Below, piece after piece: positions 32,041 to 45,395 of a stretch of DNA of 64,000 nucleotides. The notes under the pieces are model-generated. The model was not told the origin of the DNA. It was given only the letters and a program-made list of their open reading frames with translations, and did no database searches. Positions within the stretch are counted from its first letter, which is position 1. Each line of letters begins with the position of its first letter. This stretch comes from Sisyra terminalis (Eukaryota > Arthropoda > Insecta > Neuroptera > Sisyridae). The stretch spans positions 20,708,001-20,772,000 of the forward strand of contig OY292275.1 in the NCBI GenBank assembly GCA_958496175.1, in the 5' to 3' direction. A program made the translations under genes and the position numbers.

Positions 32041-35000
32041 TGAAAAGGAGCTCAACATTACTATAGACCTAACTAGAGCAAATATTGATGATTGGAAGAA
32101 GACAACTAACAAACAAGAGGTATGAAGAAGGAGAAAAAGAACCACATGAACAATAACCAAAAATCAGTTCATTATTTTTGTAGTTACTTTCAAACTGTTT
32201 TTTCATAAATCAGAGAAAGTAAATCTAATTGAAAAGTATTGTCTTAATTAAAGTTTAATAATAATATCTGAAAGGATCAGAACGCTCTTAGCAATTCTTA
32301 TAAATTCCATTATTTGTATAAGTGCATTTATTTGGTTTATATATACTAACCCAATTATGTAAAAATATATTAGTATGTAAATATTTTGAAATAAAAAGTA
32401 CAATTAACACGAATGTTCATTAATTGTTTTGAGATACAGTAGTTTGTTTTCTTCCTAATGTTCATATTTTTCCTCGATTTTTAATCATTTAATAGTGGCA
32501 TAAATCCTGACTTTAACTATATAATAAATGAAAAACTTCTTATTTAGCTATTAATATTGGTTAAATTAAAAAAATCCTAATCCACTTTTCTTTCAAAAAC
32601 TGTCACTCTCACCCCTTGCCTTAAAAATTTACATCTTAAATCTAGGCAACCGTAGACTGTACCAACTGGACTTAATAAGGCAACATAATACAGTAAGATT
32701 GCGAATAAAATAAGCTTTCAATTGATATATTATACGATTAAATAACTGATGGAGGTATATAAATAACGTTAATGTACCTGTTTATACCAGGCAACTCCAC
32801 AGTTAAACAGGGAAGAAAGCAGACCACCAGGTAACCCATACTTTTTAAATTCTGTTGATTATATTCCCTTAACTAGTGCATGATTCTTTATATAACCAAT
32901 TAGGAAAGTATTTCAAATCAATTTAACTAAAAATTGTATGATTTAATACTACCCCCACGTAATTTAATTTGGCAACCTATTTGGAATGTATTGATGAGAA
33001 TTATGTAAATATTATCTATCATATATTTATCATCACTAATTAATGTGAGTATGTATTTCTGATACTGGATCTCGTGATCTCGTCTTAAACAATAATAGCA
33101 ATAATACATACCGTACGTATAAACCGTACAGACTATAATAAGAAAATGGTGGAAGTATCAGCTACGAGTTCATAGGTTTATTTAGAGATGGCGCTAAACT
33201 GTATACTGTTTAAGTCGCATATTCAAATTGGAAGAGAAAAAGTTTACAACAATTGGACTATTCAATACCAAACTATAAAATATGTATAAACGGCATAAAC
33301 GTTCATGTTATTACCAAACTTGTCGCTGTTAACAACATGTTAAAGAAATTAAACTGTTGTTTTTACCAACAATTCCTGAGCAATACGTTTTTGAAATAAA
33401 AATTTATTTCAAAAAACATTTTAATTGGAAATCAAAAAATTAAATTTCAATTATAAAATTTAAAAAATATTAATACTTTTTTTAATATAAAAAGAAATCA
33501 AGAGGAAATGTCTTTGTCAAGGTTTTAAAGATAAACGCATCAAAATGGTCTTAATTTAAGAAACCTTAAATTTAAAGCTCTACAAAAACGAGGTGAACAA
33601 ACATCATATAAGGCGAAAAATAATAAATAACTGAAGTTTTTGCATTGCAAATAAATCCTTGCATTCTTTTTAATGTCAGTCTCTCAACTGACCATCTGAA
33701 AAATAGAATTAAAAAAATAAATCATTCATAATCATAATTATGGAAAAGTCATTTATTATTAATATGACGCATTATATACACAGTAAAGTAATACTAGTGC
33801 TTTTACAAACATTATGGTGCATGAAATAAAATTTAATAAATACTAACTTAACATTTTAAACTTAGCATTAATCGTTACATACTATATACAGTTACAGATA
33901 TATTTTTAGATAGACCTATACACATAATGACTAACGTTGGGAAATCAATGTGATTTCTTACATTTATTCAAATATTGTTTACGAGGATTCAAAAACTGCT
34001 AAACACTAACAATAACTATTTTATAATGACTAACATGAATAAAAATAATAAATTAACTTTAATAACTAAATATTCGTGGAATTAATTCTGACAATTTTCA
34101 ATTTCAATCCAAACAAGAAAAGAAATGAATTTGTAATAAAATAAAAGATATTTACTTAATCTGGTTCAAAATTTTACAATCTAAACCGTTCTCTTCTTAA
34201 CTATCAATAAATAAGATTTTAAAAATAAAAGTAAAAAAACTTTAAATTTTGTTATGGCAACTTCAAATTGTAAAGTTCTAGGTATTATCTTTTACGTTAT
34301 GAATTTGGGATAAATTAATACAATAAATAGTTTATAATAACAATAAAACTAGAAAAGAAAATATTCTAATAGCAAAAATGGAAAATGTGGTTCTTAAAAA
34401 AATAATACTATTTAAAGTGAACACATGCAATTAGTGTATCTTTGGTTTCTAAAAATGTTTGTTTTACAGCGCTTCACACTTACTAAAACAAATTGGTTTC
34501 TTAAGCTTTTGTATAATTAAAAATTGTAAATTATTGTGGGGTTTTATAAATAAATTAAAGAAAAAAATGGTTATTTTTAAACAGAAAATATAAATATTAT
34601 AGTTATAGCGTAAGAATTAGAGTTGAAAATACTTTGTTGCAAAAAAGATTTCAGGCTTTTTTTTGGAAGTTATACTTCTTTAGTCGCTTACGAACAGTAG
34701 ATCAAAGTGTATTTTCATCATGGGAAAAAGTGATGTACCATAATAATGTTTGTTCCAGACAAATTTCAAAAACTATATCAATAAAATTGTGACTTATCGC
34801 TTTCCGGATTATAAAATCTTGAAGTCTAAGGTCTAAAATATTGAAGTCTACTTTTAGTGATTTTTTTTTAAAAACAAATCGTGCAACTAGAATTTTTTGG
34901 GGTGTTATCGTTTATATGCATTGTAATTTGAATAAGTAATAATATTGAAAAGCCATAAACAAATAATTACGAATTATGATTTCGGGTCATTTTTCTTTTA

Positions 35001-35584
35001 GGGACGTAAATATCTGGCAACGTTGTATTTTATCCTTTGCGTTAAATCTAAATTGTAAGAACGAAAAGGAATTAACGCACATAGATAAAAATATTTGCAT
35101 ACTTAATTTATCTCCAGTAATTTTTTTTGAAAACATAAAAAAACATTTTTTATACATTCCAAAGAAGTAGAACTTCTCGTCTTTATTAGTGCACACCTTC
35201 ATTTTTAAATATACGGTTATAAATCGAAATTCATTTCAAGTAAATTTTAGAAAAAATAAAATAAATATGTAGATGTAGGTTGCTTATTAAGCTACTAATT
35301 AAAATTATCAAAATATAGGGTGAGTATTTTCATGAATAATACTTTACGAGAATTATACATCTGCTTTAAATACTATATAATATCTAAAAGGTAAAATATT
35401 TGTAACGATTATTATGATAAATGTTACTATGCTTTACACAGCCAACGACCTGTCTTTATAAAAATTGATATTCGAGCATTACCGGCAATTTTCTAACCAT
35501 TATTAGTATTATTTTTATTATATTTGAAAAATATAAATAATATCAATTTTCGTGATATATTTTTATGGTAACAATGGAGCTTAA
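32041..35584. other. AT-rich DNA downstream of sca, nothing recognised
   Basis: This includes the 3' UTR of sca, transcribed leftward from the stop at 35585. A minus-strand AATAAA lies at about 35515-35520 and several more follow, so the end of the transcript cannot be fixed. No other gene or clear repeat is seen. Confidence 0.5.
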
Positions 35585-36301
35585 TTAATGATGCTCACAA
35601 CCTTCTTTCCGTTTCACTTTCATTTCACTAGTGGCAACCGCAATCCATTCATTTCTCGAGTTATCGAACCAAGTCAAACCCAAGTTGTATTTTCCATTTA
35701 AGTTGGCATGTTGACAGTGCGAAAACCACCAACCCCCTTCGTAATTACTTGCACAGTGTGTGTTAGAAATATCTCTGTCATTATCAACTGTAGAGAACTC
35801 CATTCGATTTTGATAGTCTAAAGCATCGCTTGAATTACCCGAATAACCAGACACGTGAAGACGAAAACCATTCGATAATCCCTCAACGATAAACTCTTCA
35901 TATTCAGCGTAGTAACTTTTTCCATATATATCAATCATGTCTATTTTCAAGCTAGAGCAATTATCCCTTGTTAATCGATTCAGTACACGGTTTCCTATCC
36001 AAAATTCGCCTGACGCAGACCCAAATCCTCGTGAATATTCATCCCAATTACGATTGAAATCTACAGATCCATCACGTCTGCGTTGAACAGTTGTCCATCC
36101 TTCATGACATGAAGCCATCACTGGCTCCCCAGCTCCCGGAGAGATCAAATATAAACCACTCGGCCCTTCAACGGAAGAGCAATCATGAGGCAATTTATTG
36201 ATTATCGAATGGTACTCATTTTCTACTTCTTCCAACTCTTGAATTATATTTGTTGTCGAATTGAGACTTGTATATCCCTCAGAAAGTTGCGCCGTCTCGG
36301 T
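35585..36301 (-). CDS. sca: scabrous homologue, last coding exon: fibrinogen-related domain
   Basis: Scabrous is a secreted glycoprotein that modulates Notch signalling and the spacing of neural precursors and ommatidia in flies. This exon begins after a TTTTTATTGCAG acceptor at 36302-36303 in phase 0 and encodes 238 residues plus TAA. After a short linker with a coiled-coil-like ELEEVENEYHSIINKL, the fibrinogen-related domain spans about 40-233. It contains GWTTVQRRRDGSVDFNRNW, GEFWIGN, the calcium-site-like DNDRDISNTHC, and EGGWWFSHCQHANLNGKYN with the paired cysteines. These blocks match what I know of Drosophila Sca much more closely than tenascin-, ficolin- or angiopoietin-type proteins. 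The domain is complete and without stops, so the gene looks functional. Confidence 0.95.
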   Translation of the reverse strand, partial: TETAQLSEGYTSLNSTTNIIQELEEVENEYHSIINKLPHDCSSVEGPSGLYLISPGAGEPVMASCHEGWTTVQRRRDGSVDFNRNWDEYSRGFGSASGEFWIGNRVLNRLTRDNCSSLKIDMIDIYGKSYYAEYEEFIVEGLSNGFRLHVSGYSGNSSDALDYQNRMEFSTVDNDRDISNTHCASNYEGGWWFSHCQHANLNGKYNLGLTWFDNSRNEWIAVATSEMKVKRKEGCEHH

Positions 36302-36970
36302 CTGCAATAAAAATAAAAAGATTTTAACTCAACATTTCATGAAACATTTTACATTTTATGAAATTAATAAAACTTTTAAGCTAGTAGTTATTATACATTA
36401 CAATTACAGTTAAAGTGTCAGACTTGTTGAAACGAAATTTATAGAGTAAAGAAAAAAAAAAAGGTTTTTTTACACAATGAGATGAAATAACAATTAAAAC
36501 GAATATTTCTGTTACGATGCACGAACGGTCTCGACGATAATAAATTACATTCTCCTAGGACATATTAACTACGCGACATATTATTGCTGACCCCTTTTTA
36601 TGTATTTGTTTTTTAAAAGCTTTTGCAAAACACATACATAGTTTAATTTAAACTCGATTTGTTCCACACCATTGAATCAATGCATTCAGATTAAATAACA
36701 ATTTCTCTGTTGACTCTAATCCTTTACAATTTCAAAGCAATATAATTATTTACAAAGTTTACCTTACGTTTTGCTTTCTAATTATTTTCTTTTTTAAAAT
36801 AAGGATAATACTTTCCTATTCAAAATCGTATTTTCAGAAAATCATCCGATTTAAAGTTTAAAAATGTTTTGGTTTCGATATGAAATCGGTTATTAATATA
36901 TAAGAAACTAAAACTTAACAGTTTTAAGTAGATAATTACAGAAAATAATATTAAAAATAAAATTCTAAAG

Positions 36971-37210
36971 TAGGGATGACTAATGCGTAGCCCTCGAGCC
37001 GCGTGAAAACCACCTTGACAATTTTTCCTACCCGCAAAATTCGAAACACTTTGTATGTTTTATAATGATCAAAGTAGTGAAAACCAAAGCATTTAAATGT
37101 CTACAATGAATCTAAATCTAAAATGGGGATATAGAATTTTATAAATGGCCCGCGGAGTTATGATTCATTTTCAAAGTGGTTCGCAATATCATTTCGGTTG
37201 GCCACCGCTA
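36971..37210. mobile_element. hAT-like MITE in the sca intron, with 8-bp target duplication
   Basis: The left end TAGGGATGACTAATGCG and the reverse-complemented right end TAGCGGTGGCCAACCG are variants of the common hAT terminus CAGGGGTGGCCAAC. The flanks TTCTAAAG and TTTTAAAG match at 7 of 8 positions. The interior keeps GC-richer patches (CCCTCGAGCCGCGTG, GGCCCGCGGAG) and no coding capacity. Its length is 240 bp. Confidence 0.85.
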
Positions 37211-37554
37211 TTTTAAAGACTAATGCTTGAATTTAAGTAGGACTTTCTACAACGCTTAGAAAAATCAAATTTCCTTTGTTCTAAAATTTCATACAAGTAC
37301 CAACGGTAGGATTTAGGCCGTCAGCTGATTTCAAGCCAATTGCACGATAAATATCTAAAAAATATATAAAATTGAAGTAAAATGTTTCAGCAGTGCAGAA
37401 AGTAGTTAAAACAACTTTCAGGGATGCTCAAAAATGATTATTTTTTGTCAAAATCTTAAAATCAAAAATTGTTACTAAAACATTATTTGTAGAAAGATAT
37501 TATACTTATATATCTACAATATCAAGTATAAATAAGTATAAGGCAATATGAGCT

Positions 37555-37612
37555 TACTGATGGACGAGTGGTTAAGGTGATCGATCCAAAACTGGTAAGT
37601 GGTTTACGGTTT
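37555..37612 (+). repeat. tRNA-derived SINE head
   Basis: GATGGACGAGTGGTTAAGG is a tRNA-Ser-like A-box region, followed by GATCGATCCAAAACTGG and a weak B-box-like AAGTGGTTTACGG. It is degenerate and lies within the sca intron on the opposite strand to sca. Confidence 0.5.
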
Positions 37613-40600
37613 TTTAATAACTCTAGAGCCACTAAAAACCTTGAATGTTACAAAGCGACGGTACATAAGAGCAAATATTTATGTTACAATATCTAATTTA
37701 ATTTGACCTTTATACGAAAGTAAAAAAAAATATATGCTTTTTTTTCACGAGAACAAAAAATCAGTTACGTCTATGTAGTATGTTTTATATGTATAAAATC
37801 AAAATTTGTACTGAATATCAAAGCATATTTTCTTAAGATTAAAGTTGTTAACAGGCCCTTTTTTCCTAGAAGGTTAAAAGAGTTAATTTTTCGAATTACA
37901 TTGTAAGTAAGTAAATATCGATTTATTTAAACTGTCAGTAAAATATATAAAAATAACATTTGAATAAATCTAGAATTTTGCTTACCTACTCTTTAGTAAT
38001 AGAGATCCTATTATTCTAATGAGGACCTCCAATAGGTTAAAGACGGTTTTGGTTGTGAATTAATCGTAAAAGTCATATTGCGACAAATTAAAATTTTATA
38101 CTAAAGAAGAAAAATTTAAATTTCAAAGTAAATATTTATTTTTGAATGTTTATTTTTGTTTATAATTTTATGTAAATTCTCAATTTCAAAGAATCTTTTA
38201 TTAATGTTGATGGAAAATAAATCAATACAGTAGCTGACGATAAGCTTACAAATTTACTGAGATTTCTAAAATATATTTCGGTTTTATCTACCCCGACAGC
38301 TTATAACATTATTGCTTATCACCCCTTCCGATGCTAAAATTACCATACTGCCAAATTTATGATTTGAAATTTGATTTAAGAATTGGAAATAAGCAGCGCT
38401 TGATGAACACATCAACCTGTCGATATGTTAAAGGCATGAAATACAATTTCACCAACCACCAACACGAAATTGAATAACGTTCAGGATGATAGTCTTTAAA
38501 TTCCACTGGAGTGGTTATAGTTGGAACGAGTTTATGTTATGCAAATATCGCTCCAGGTTAGATTGCTAAAAAAAATTTCAGGCAATATTGATTGAATTTT
38601 TCAGATTCATTTATTGCCTTTACCAATTAGCCTTAAATCGATTTTAATTTATAAACGCAACCGAAGTATTATTCCAATACGATTTTGTTATAGAAACAAA
38701 ATATTTTGTAAGTTTCCAATTTAGTTTTCACGTTAACTCAAATAACTGGTCTGTAGCTTAGACGTCTTAATAAAGACATAGCAAATAAACAAACTATCTA
38801 TATGTTCAGTTCATACTAGCTTTCGTGTTGTTATCACTGTTATTGAAACCCAATTGCTTCAATTTTACCCTCCTGTTTTGTAGTAATGGAAAATAGAAAC
38901 TCTTGTTGAATATAAAGTTACCCATTACCGATTTTATTAACTACATTATCGTCAACTTTGTTTGTATATTCAAACATTGTACTTATACTGAACAACATTG
39001 TAAATAATCACACATTCTTTCGCTTGCAATATTTATAATTTTGATAAAAAATCATTAATTTCATATTTACACTCTGTTCAGTCAATCGATTTAAACGTTT
39101 TCAATTATACTTATACCATCGTGTTTATTTTGTATAATACATAGTAATTTCAATTATTTATTATGTCCCATAAAATGTTTATTTATGAAGAATATGCATT
39201 GTAGACTAAATTTTATGACAAAAATAATTATAAAGTATACACAATCCTAACTGTTTCCGGCGAAATAAATTAAATATTAATGTTTTTCATTGTTAATGGA
39301 AAAATAATACGATTTTTTTTTATAATCAATACATTTAAATGTGTAATATAAAACATAAAAACTATTTCAATAGTAGTTAGAAAACATTGAAACATGCAAC
39401 TATGTACCTTCAAAAAGCTTCCACTGAAGCAAACTTAAGCTGTCTTTGTGTTTGCTTGAGGTGTTAATTAGGAGAGGGTGCAATGAAGTTTTGTGTTTTA
39501 CAGGATATTTGGAATTGGAGTGCTTTAATTAATTTGAATCTCAAATTCGTTGATTATAAAATGATGAGTGAACAGCAGAGAAAACTCTTTCATGTTACCC
39601 AAAGAAGTATCTTTTAATAGATAATGGTGACTAGCTTTTAATTATTTTCAGGCATTATGACTAAAAATTTTCAGTAAGGTAAATTGTGTTGTTAGTTGAA
39701 AACTATTTCAAATTGTTGTTATGTTTAAACTCATTTAATTAAATTCTAACGTCTAACTATACATTTCAATATTTACTCCATCTTTTAGATAAACATTTGA
39801 ACCGATTTTCATGAACATCGATAGTTAGGTACAGCCAATTTAAAAAACATTCTTTACATATACCTGAGGAATGAAAAAATTCGGTAGGCATATTGGTATT
39901 CCACACAAAGGATATGACGGGTATCGGTTATAATCTAAGTAAACGGAATAGATTATACTACTTATGAAATATATTTTATAAATTATAATTGTTCTGTATT
40001 TTAAACTTAGTATACAATTTCTAAGGGTTAAAAATTATTAAGATTATGCTCTGAAGAATAACCTTAGCCTTTCTTTAAATTACGGTAGTAAAACAAACAA
40101 ATTTGTATCTAATTACAGAATCCCTAAAAACTGATAATATTATACCATTTTTTTAATAAAAATAGTAACCAATATATTCAGGTATTCATTATTCCGAATA
40201 ACATGTTGATGTGAAGAAACAAAGTTTAAAAACTTTATGCAATGAAGCAATGATACCTACATACAAAAGTTTTTTAATTTATTTTTGAGTCTACTATTAC
40301 TCATATTTTATTTTGTTTTCTTATGTAATTTATTTGGACTCAAAACATAGTTAGTAAGTTAGAAAAGGTTAGGAAAGTTTTCTTTATCGAAAAACTTTGT
40401 AAACCGCAGAACATTTAATTAAACGAAAAGATTGACAGAATGGTATATCGACAAGTACGATGTTAAAATAAAAATTTAAATACTTTAACAAAGACCTTTG
40501 ATATATTTTCTTTCAGCAAACCAATGCGAAACATTACTTACACGTTGATTTTTGATTAGAAAAATTGCAAGTATTTTAAGAATCTTAATAATGCTTTTAA

Positions 40601-41199
40601 TGATCGATATAAATGAAAATTATTGTAAAATAACAAAATTCGTATAATATATGTACGTAGTTGAAAACTAAAATTGCTTTTTCATTGTAGTAACAATGAG
40701 AAAGCATTCTCCAATGTTACAGGGAATTTGTATTAAAATTTGTGAAATTTCAAAATTATATATACGGAAATAATTAGTTTTTGAATCAAAATAAAAACAA
40801 GTTTTGTAGCTTTTTGTATTGTGACTAATAAAATCGTTTAAAAGAAGGCGCAATGTTATATGAGTTCTTTTTTTGGCAAAATTATAATCAATTAGAAATA
40901 CTGAAAATAAAAAAAAAAAAATTAAGGCATATGTAAAGTAAACATCGTTTTAAATTTATAAGAAGTATTCAAACAATTATGAGCTTATAGAAATTTTGGT
41001 GTTTTTGTATGATTATTATGAGATTAAGTTACGCTAAAGTGCTTTTATAAAAATATTATCAAAAATAACAAACAATGTTCGTTGAGCATATTTAAAATAT
41101 TAATAATTTAAAATTCTTATTCATAAATTATATGAAATAGATACATTATATCTATGACTAAAATAATGAATCTCATTAGACCTTATAGTTTTTTTTGTA

Positions 41200-41745
41200 G
41201 TGTAAAATCTAATGAATAAGATAACTTATTACTGCAAGAAATGTGGTCTGACACTGAACATCAACAAAACCAAATACAAGATTATATCAGAAAGATATAA
41301 CCATTCAAGAGTTGGCAATCTTCATAAACGACATTCAACTTGACCGAGTACACAAATTAACGTACTTAGGAACTGTAATCAACGAAAGATGGGAACTAAG
41401 TGTTGAAATTAAAAATAAAAGAGCCAAAGCTCGAACAATGTCCTTAAAAATGAGGCAAGCTTTTTGTACACGCGATATAAACATCGTTTAAAAAATCAGA
41501 ACTTGAATACTTCGATCATGTTAATTCAAGAGAAAATTCTGGGGAAATGAAGTAAAGTAAGAAACGCAATATCCAGGCTGAAGAGTTTAAGGACCTGGTT
41601 TAGTAGGGCGTTTACATAACTGCTTCAGAATGTGGTAATTAAAATAACAATAATTAATATACAGGGCAATAAAAATATCGTAGTCAACGGTCGTATCGGT
41701 CATGACCCCTAAAGAAGAAGGTAGAATGAATCTAGTAAGACCTCA
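41200..41745 (+). pseudogene. RTE-like LINE relic (reverse transcriptase C-terminal part)
   Basis: Frame-shifted pieces of the C-terminal reverse-transcriptase region are readable on the + strand: CKKCGLTLNINKTKYKIIS, then KLTYLGTVINERWELSVEIK and KARTMSLKMRQAFCTRDIN, and further on a degraded EYFDHV...LKSLRTWFSR tail. The order (LNI-KTK, YLG, E-I-R-I--A, LRTWF) matches the endonuclease-reverse transcriptases common in insect RTE-type LINEs. Several stops and shifts show it is long dead. It sits antisense within the sca intron. Confidence 0.75.
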
Positions 41746-44700
41746 TTTAGATTTGAGAAGACTTTGTCGGGGTCTAGTCATGCAGAAATAAGATTAAAAG
41801 AAATATATTATAAATAGGATTTCCAGGATAAATCAAAATTCACAAAAAATAAGCGTGCTTTAATGTTCCGTTGAATACATATTAATGTGAAATTAAGAAG
41901 AAATTGAATCTTTATTCTCATCATCCATCATCAATGAATCTATGACAAACCTCAATGATCAATTTTAAAGCAAATTAAGGACTTAAATAATTTGTTATAA
42001 AAAGAAAATAAATGCTTCAAATTTTGATAAAATCATAGAAAAAATAATAAAATGATAAAAAATAATATGAATATTTCCATAGTACTAATGGAAAACATAC
42101 CTCCATTTATATTTTCAACAAAAGTTTTAAAATTTCGTATGACAATAGTTTTTATTGACAAAATTTCGATTTTTAATTAAAATATGTATGTTTTTCATAC
42201 TACTGATTTTAAATTGGAAATTTGCATATTTTTTCAAAATAAACAAAAAATTTAATTTTAGTGTCACTTATACATATAATTTTTTTTGTAAAACAATTTT
42301 TTTTTAATTATTGGTGTAAAAAATTAAATTTTGAATCTGTTGTCCTTTGACAAACATTCGTCGTTATTTGTTGATTTTGTGGTTTTGAGTATTATTTATA
42401 GGCTCTTAATAAGTGCTGAGGTTTTAGCTTAAATTCTAATAATCGATATTTTGGAAAAAGGAAATCGATTCTTTTACGGTTATCAGAATCTACTGATACT
42501 GCTCACATTATGTGTTTTGTTTTTCTAAATATCGGCAATAATTTGATAATCTTTTAAAAGTTTGTGCTAAAAGAATTAGTTTTAAGAGTTTTAGGTTTGT
42601 GAAAAAGATAAAACAAAGCAAAAAAAAAATAATATCAAAAGATTAATTCTGAATTGAGCAAGAATTACGGAACTTATCTGGCATTTTTACATTTATTTAT
42701 TTTTATATTGCGATATGTTTAAAATATTAATGGGTTCGTAAAAATTGAAAAATAAATATGAATTATTGTAAAATCAATTTCGTAGATAGTATTGATCGTC
42801 AGTGTAAACTTAAAAGTATTTATTTAACATATGTATATTATAATTTTAATTTTTCCAATTTTCAAAGTGGTATATTTTTTATTTTCAGGGAGATTATCAA
42901 TGCAATTAATTTATAAATTGGGACAAAAGCCAGTAAACAGAATGAATCAAGATGTCCTACTTTTTTGGTATCTCTTATAGCTTAATTAGTTAATAAAGTT
43001 TGAAGTATTTTTTTATAAACTCGAGATTAAACGTTAGGGCAATTACGTAAGTGAAAAAAATAAAGACAAGATAATATTTCACTAAATTTAAATAAAATTT
43101 ACTTCAATGACATAAAAATATAAATCATTATTGGAAAATAATGTTCCTTCTTTCCAATTTCAATATTGAATTTCTTTGCCGAAAAGAACATCTAAAGATA
43201 AGAAAAATGGAGCAAAATATTTGTTGAAAACTAGTATCACATAGTTAATTATTATTTTAATTGAAAATGTATTCGCTATTGAACTGTAACGTAAATATTA
43301 TAGATGCAGTTAAAATATTATTGCTTTTATTTAATTAAAAACAAATATGAATTTTCTATGTTTATTTGATTAGTTTAATGGGAAGTTGTGTGATAAAAAA
43401 TTGAAATGAGTTTCTCTCATGTGCTTAGTTATTTCTCGAGAGTATTAAGAATGTTATTTACAAACCGATACGTTAAGTTTATAAACATTTATTCAAAATT
43501 ATGCTTCATAGTCGAGAAAAGTTTACGAATTACCAGCAAGTGATAAATAAAATATAGAATATTTACATAGGGAGATGTCAAAGTTTCTTTTTCTCTGCAG
43601 TAATTTATAAATATATGAGAAAATTTATTGCAAACTTTAAACGGCAATAGTTTTTTTTGGGTCAAAACTGTTGAAGAGCTTTTTTCAATTTAATGAATAA
43701 TTTAAATCTTATTATTATTTTAAGTGTAATATAAGGGGGCCGGAAATTAATGTCATTTTTTCAAAATAAAATTTAAATAAAAGATAATTCAATCAATGAT
43801 GAAAGTGCGCAAGGTTTTAACGCCAAATTAATACAAATAAATTGAGTACTAAGGAAATTATGTGAAAATTATATTTGAAACATCATTTAAGTTTTCAATT
43901 TTTTTACCACTTAGTAAATATTGTAGCGATTGAAGTAAATAGAAATTCGAAAGAAAAATTTTGGACAATTACTGTGGGTAAGGCAATACCATCCACCTTT
44001 ATTTTATTAATTTTTTCTACGATTTTTTTTCTATAGAGGAATCTTGCATTACCATATTGCAGAATAGAGCTTTCTTTGTTGATAGTTCTTGGGCACTTTT
44101 GAGTATTTGGCTGGTCGATCAATATTGATTAGGAATTTTTGCCGTTCTTCGACTATCTGACATTGAATTGGTTCCACTTCCTCCCTTAATATCATACTGT
44201 TTAAATTTGTATTATATTTCTTTAGTACCAGTTGGAGAACTAAAAATTATTGAATTTGAACTCATTTGGCATTAATGAACATCTAATGCACTTAGATAAA
44301 TATTTAAAATGCTTGAGGTAACAACTTTGCATTGCTACCCTGTAAATTCTAAGAGCCTACAGTACCAAATTTTTATTCCTTCGGGGTTTTGATTTTACCA
44401 CTTCAATATAAACTTCAGGATACAAAAATTTTGTAATTTTTTGTGAGTTAACAAGTATTTTAACCATAAAATGACTTTATTACCACTTTAAAATAACATA
44501 TAACCAGATAAATGGCAATTGAATGACTTAAGATTCATAAACATTACTTGCCGGTCCCCCTAATATTTTGAACAGCCACCGATACGTTTTGTTGTACTAT
44601 GAAATCCTTTAAATTTTAATCTAATTGTAGCGAAATTTTAATTACTTAAAATCGTTCAACCAAAAAAGTAAACCATATTATGATCAATGAGGACTATAGT

Positions 44701-45395
44701 ACTATTATTTGAATTTTTTAAAATAATTAAAGTTTTGACTTAAATTATATAATATGGAGAACAAAAACCCGGTGACGTTTTCTCTGATTTGCTGTATGGA
44801 CATAAGTTCTGGAATTTGGTTAAGGATTATTCAAAAAGTTAGATGTTTTTGACTTCGGTATTAATGCCAAACATCAGAATGCTGTAGGGGTTGTAGCTTA
44901 ACCACGTTATAAACGAGAATACTTGAGTTTTGAGAAGTATGAGCAAAGAAGTAGTTCTATTCACAATAAAACAGAGATAGCTTGAATAAAACTATGTTTT
45001 TTTTCGATTATTTTTAAATTTACTTTATTGTAGTTCAAAAAATTATATATAATCAAAAAAAAAAATTTGTCCAATTTGAGCCTTTTCTGATAACGTTTAC
45101 GATCTTTTTCAAATCGTTATTTGTATACATTTACATTTTAATCGGTGATAAGCGTTAATATCGTCGAAAAAGTTAAAACTTGATCAGATTTATATTTAAA
45201 GTAGGAACATATTTTTGCGGTAAAATTGAACAAATTTGAATGTGGTTAAAGTCTAAACTAATCGATCTGTGTATTATAAATATTATAGAATCAACTAAAG
45301 GTATAATATTTTTCATGAAAGACAAATAAAAATGTAATAAAGTGTAAAAAGATAAAATGAAAAGGATGAATTGATTGAAATATTATAAAACCTAC

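Larger units (their letters stand above)
36302..45395 (-). other. sca intron (about 9.1 kb, phase 0)
   Basis: The donor AAG|GTAGGT at 45396/45395 and the acceptor TTGCAG at 36303-36302 leave both exons in phase 0, so they join in frame. I cannot exclude a small extra exon inside. The intron hosts a hAT MITE (36971-37210), a SINE head (about 37555-37612) and an RTE relic (about 41200-41745). The rest is AT-rich and I see nothing else in it. Confidence 0.75.
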
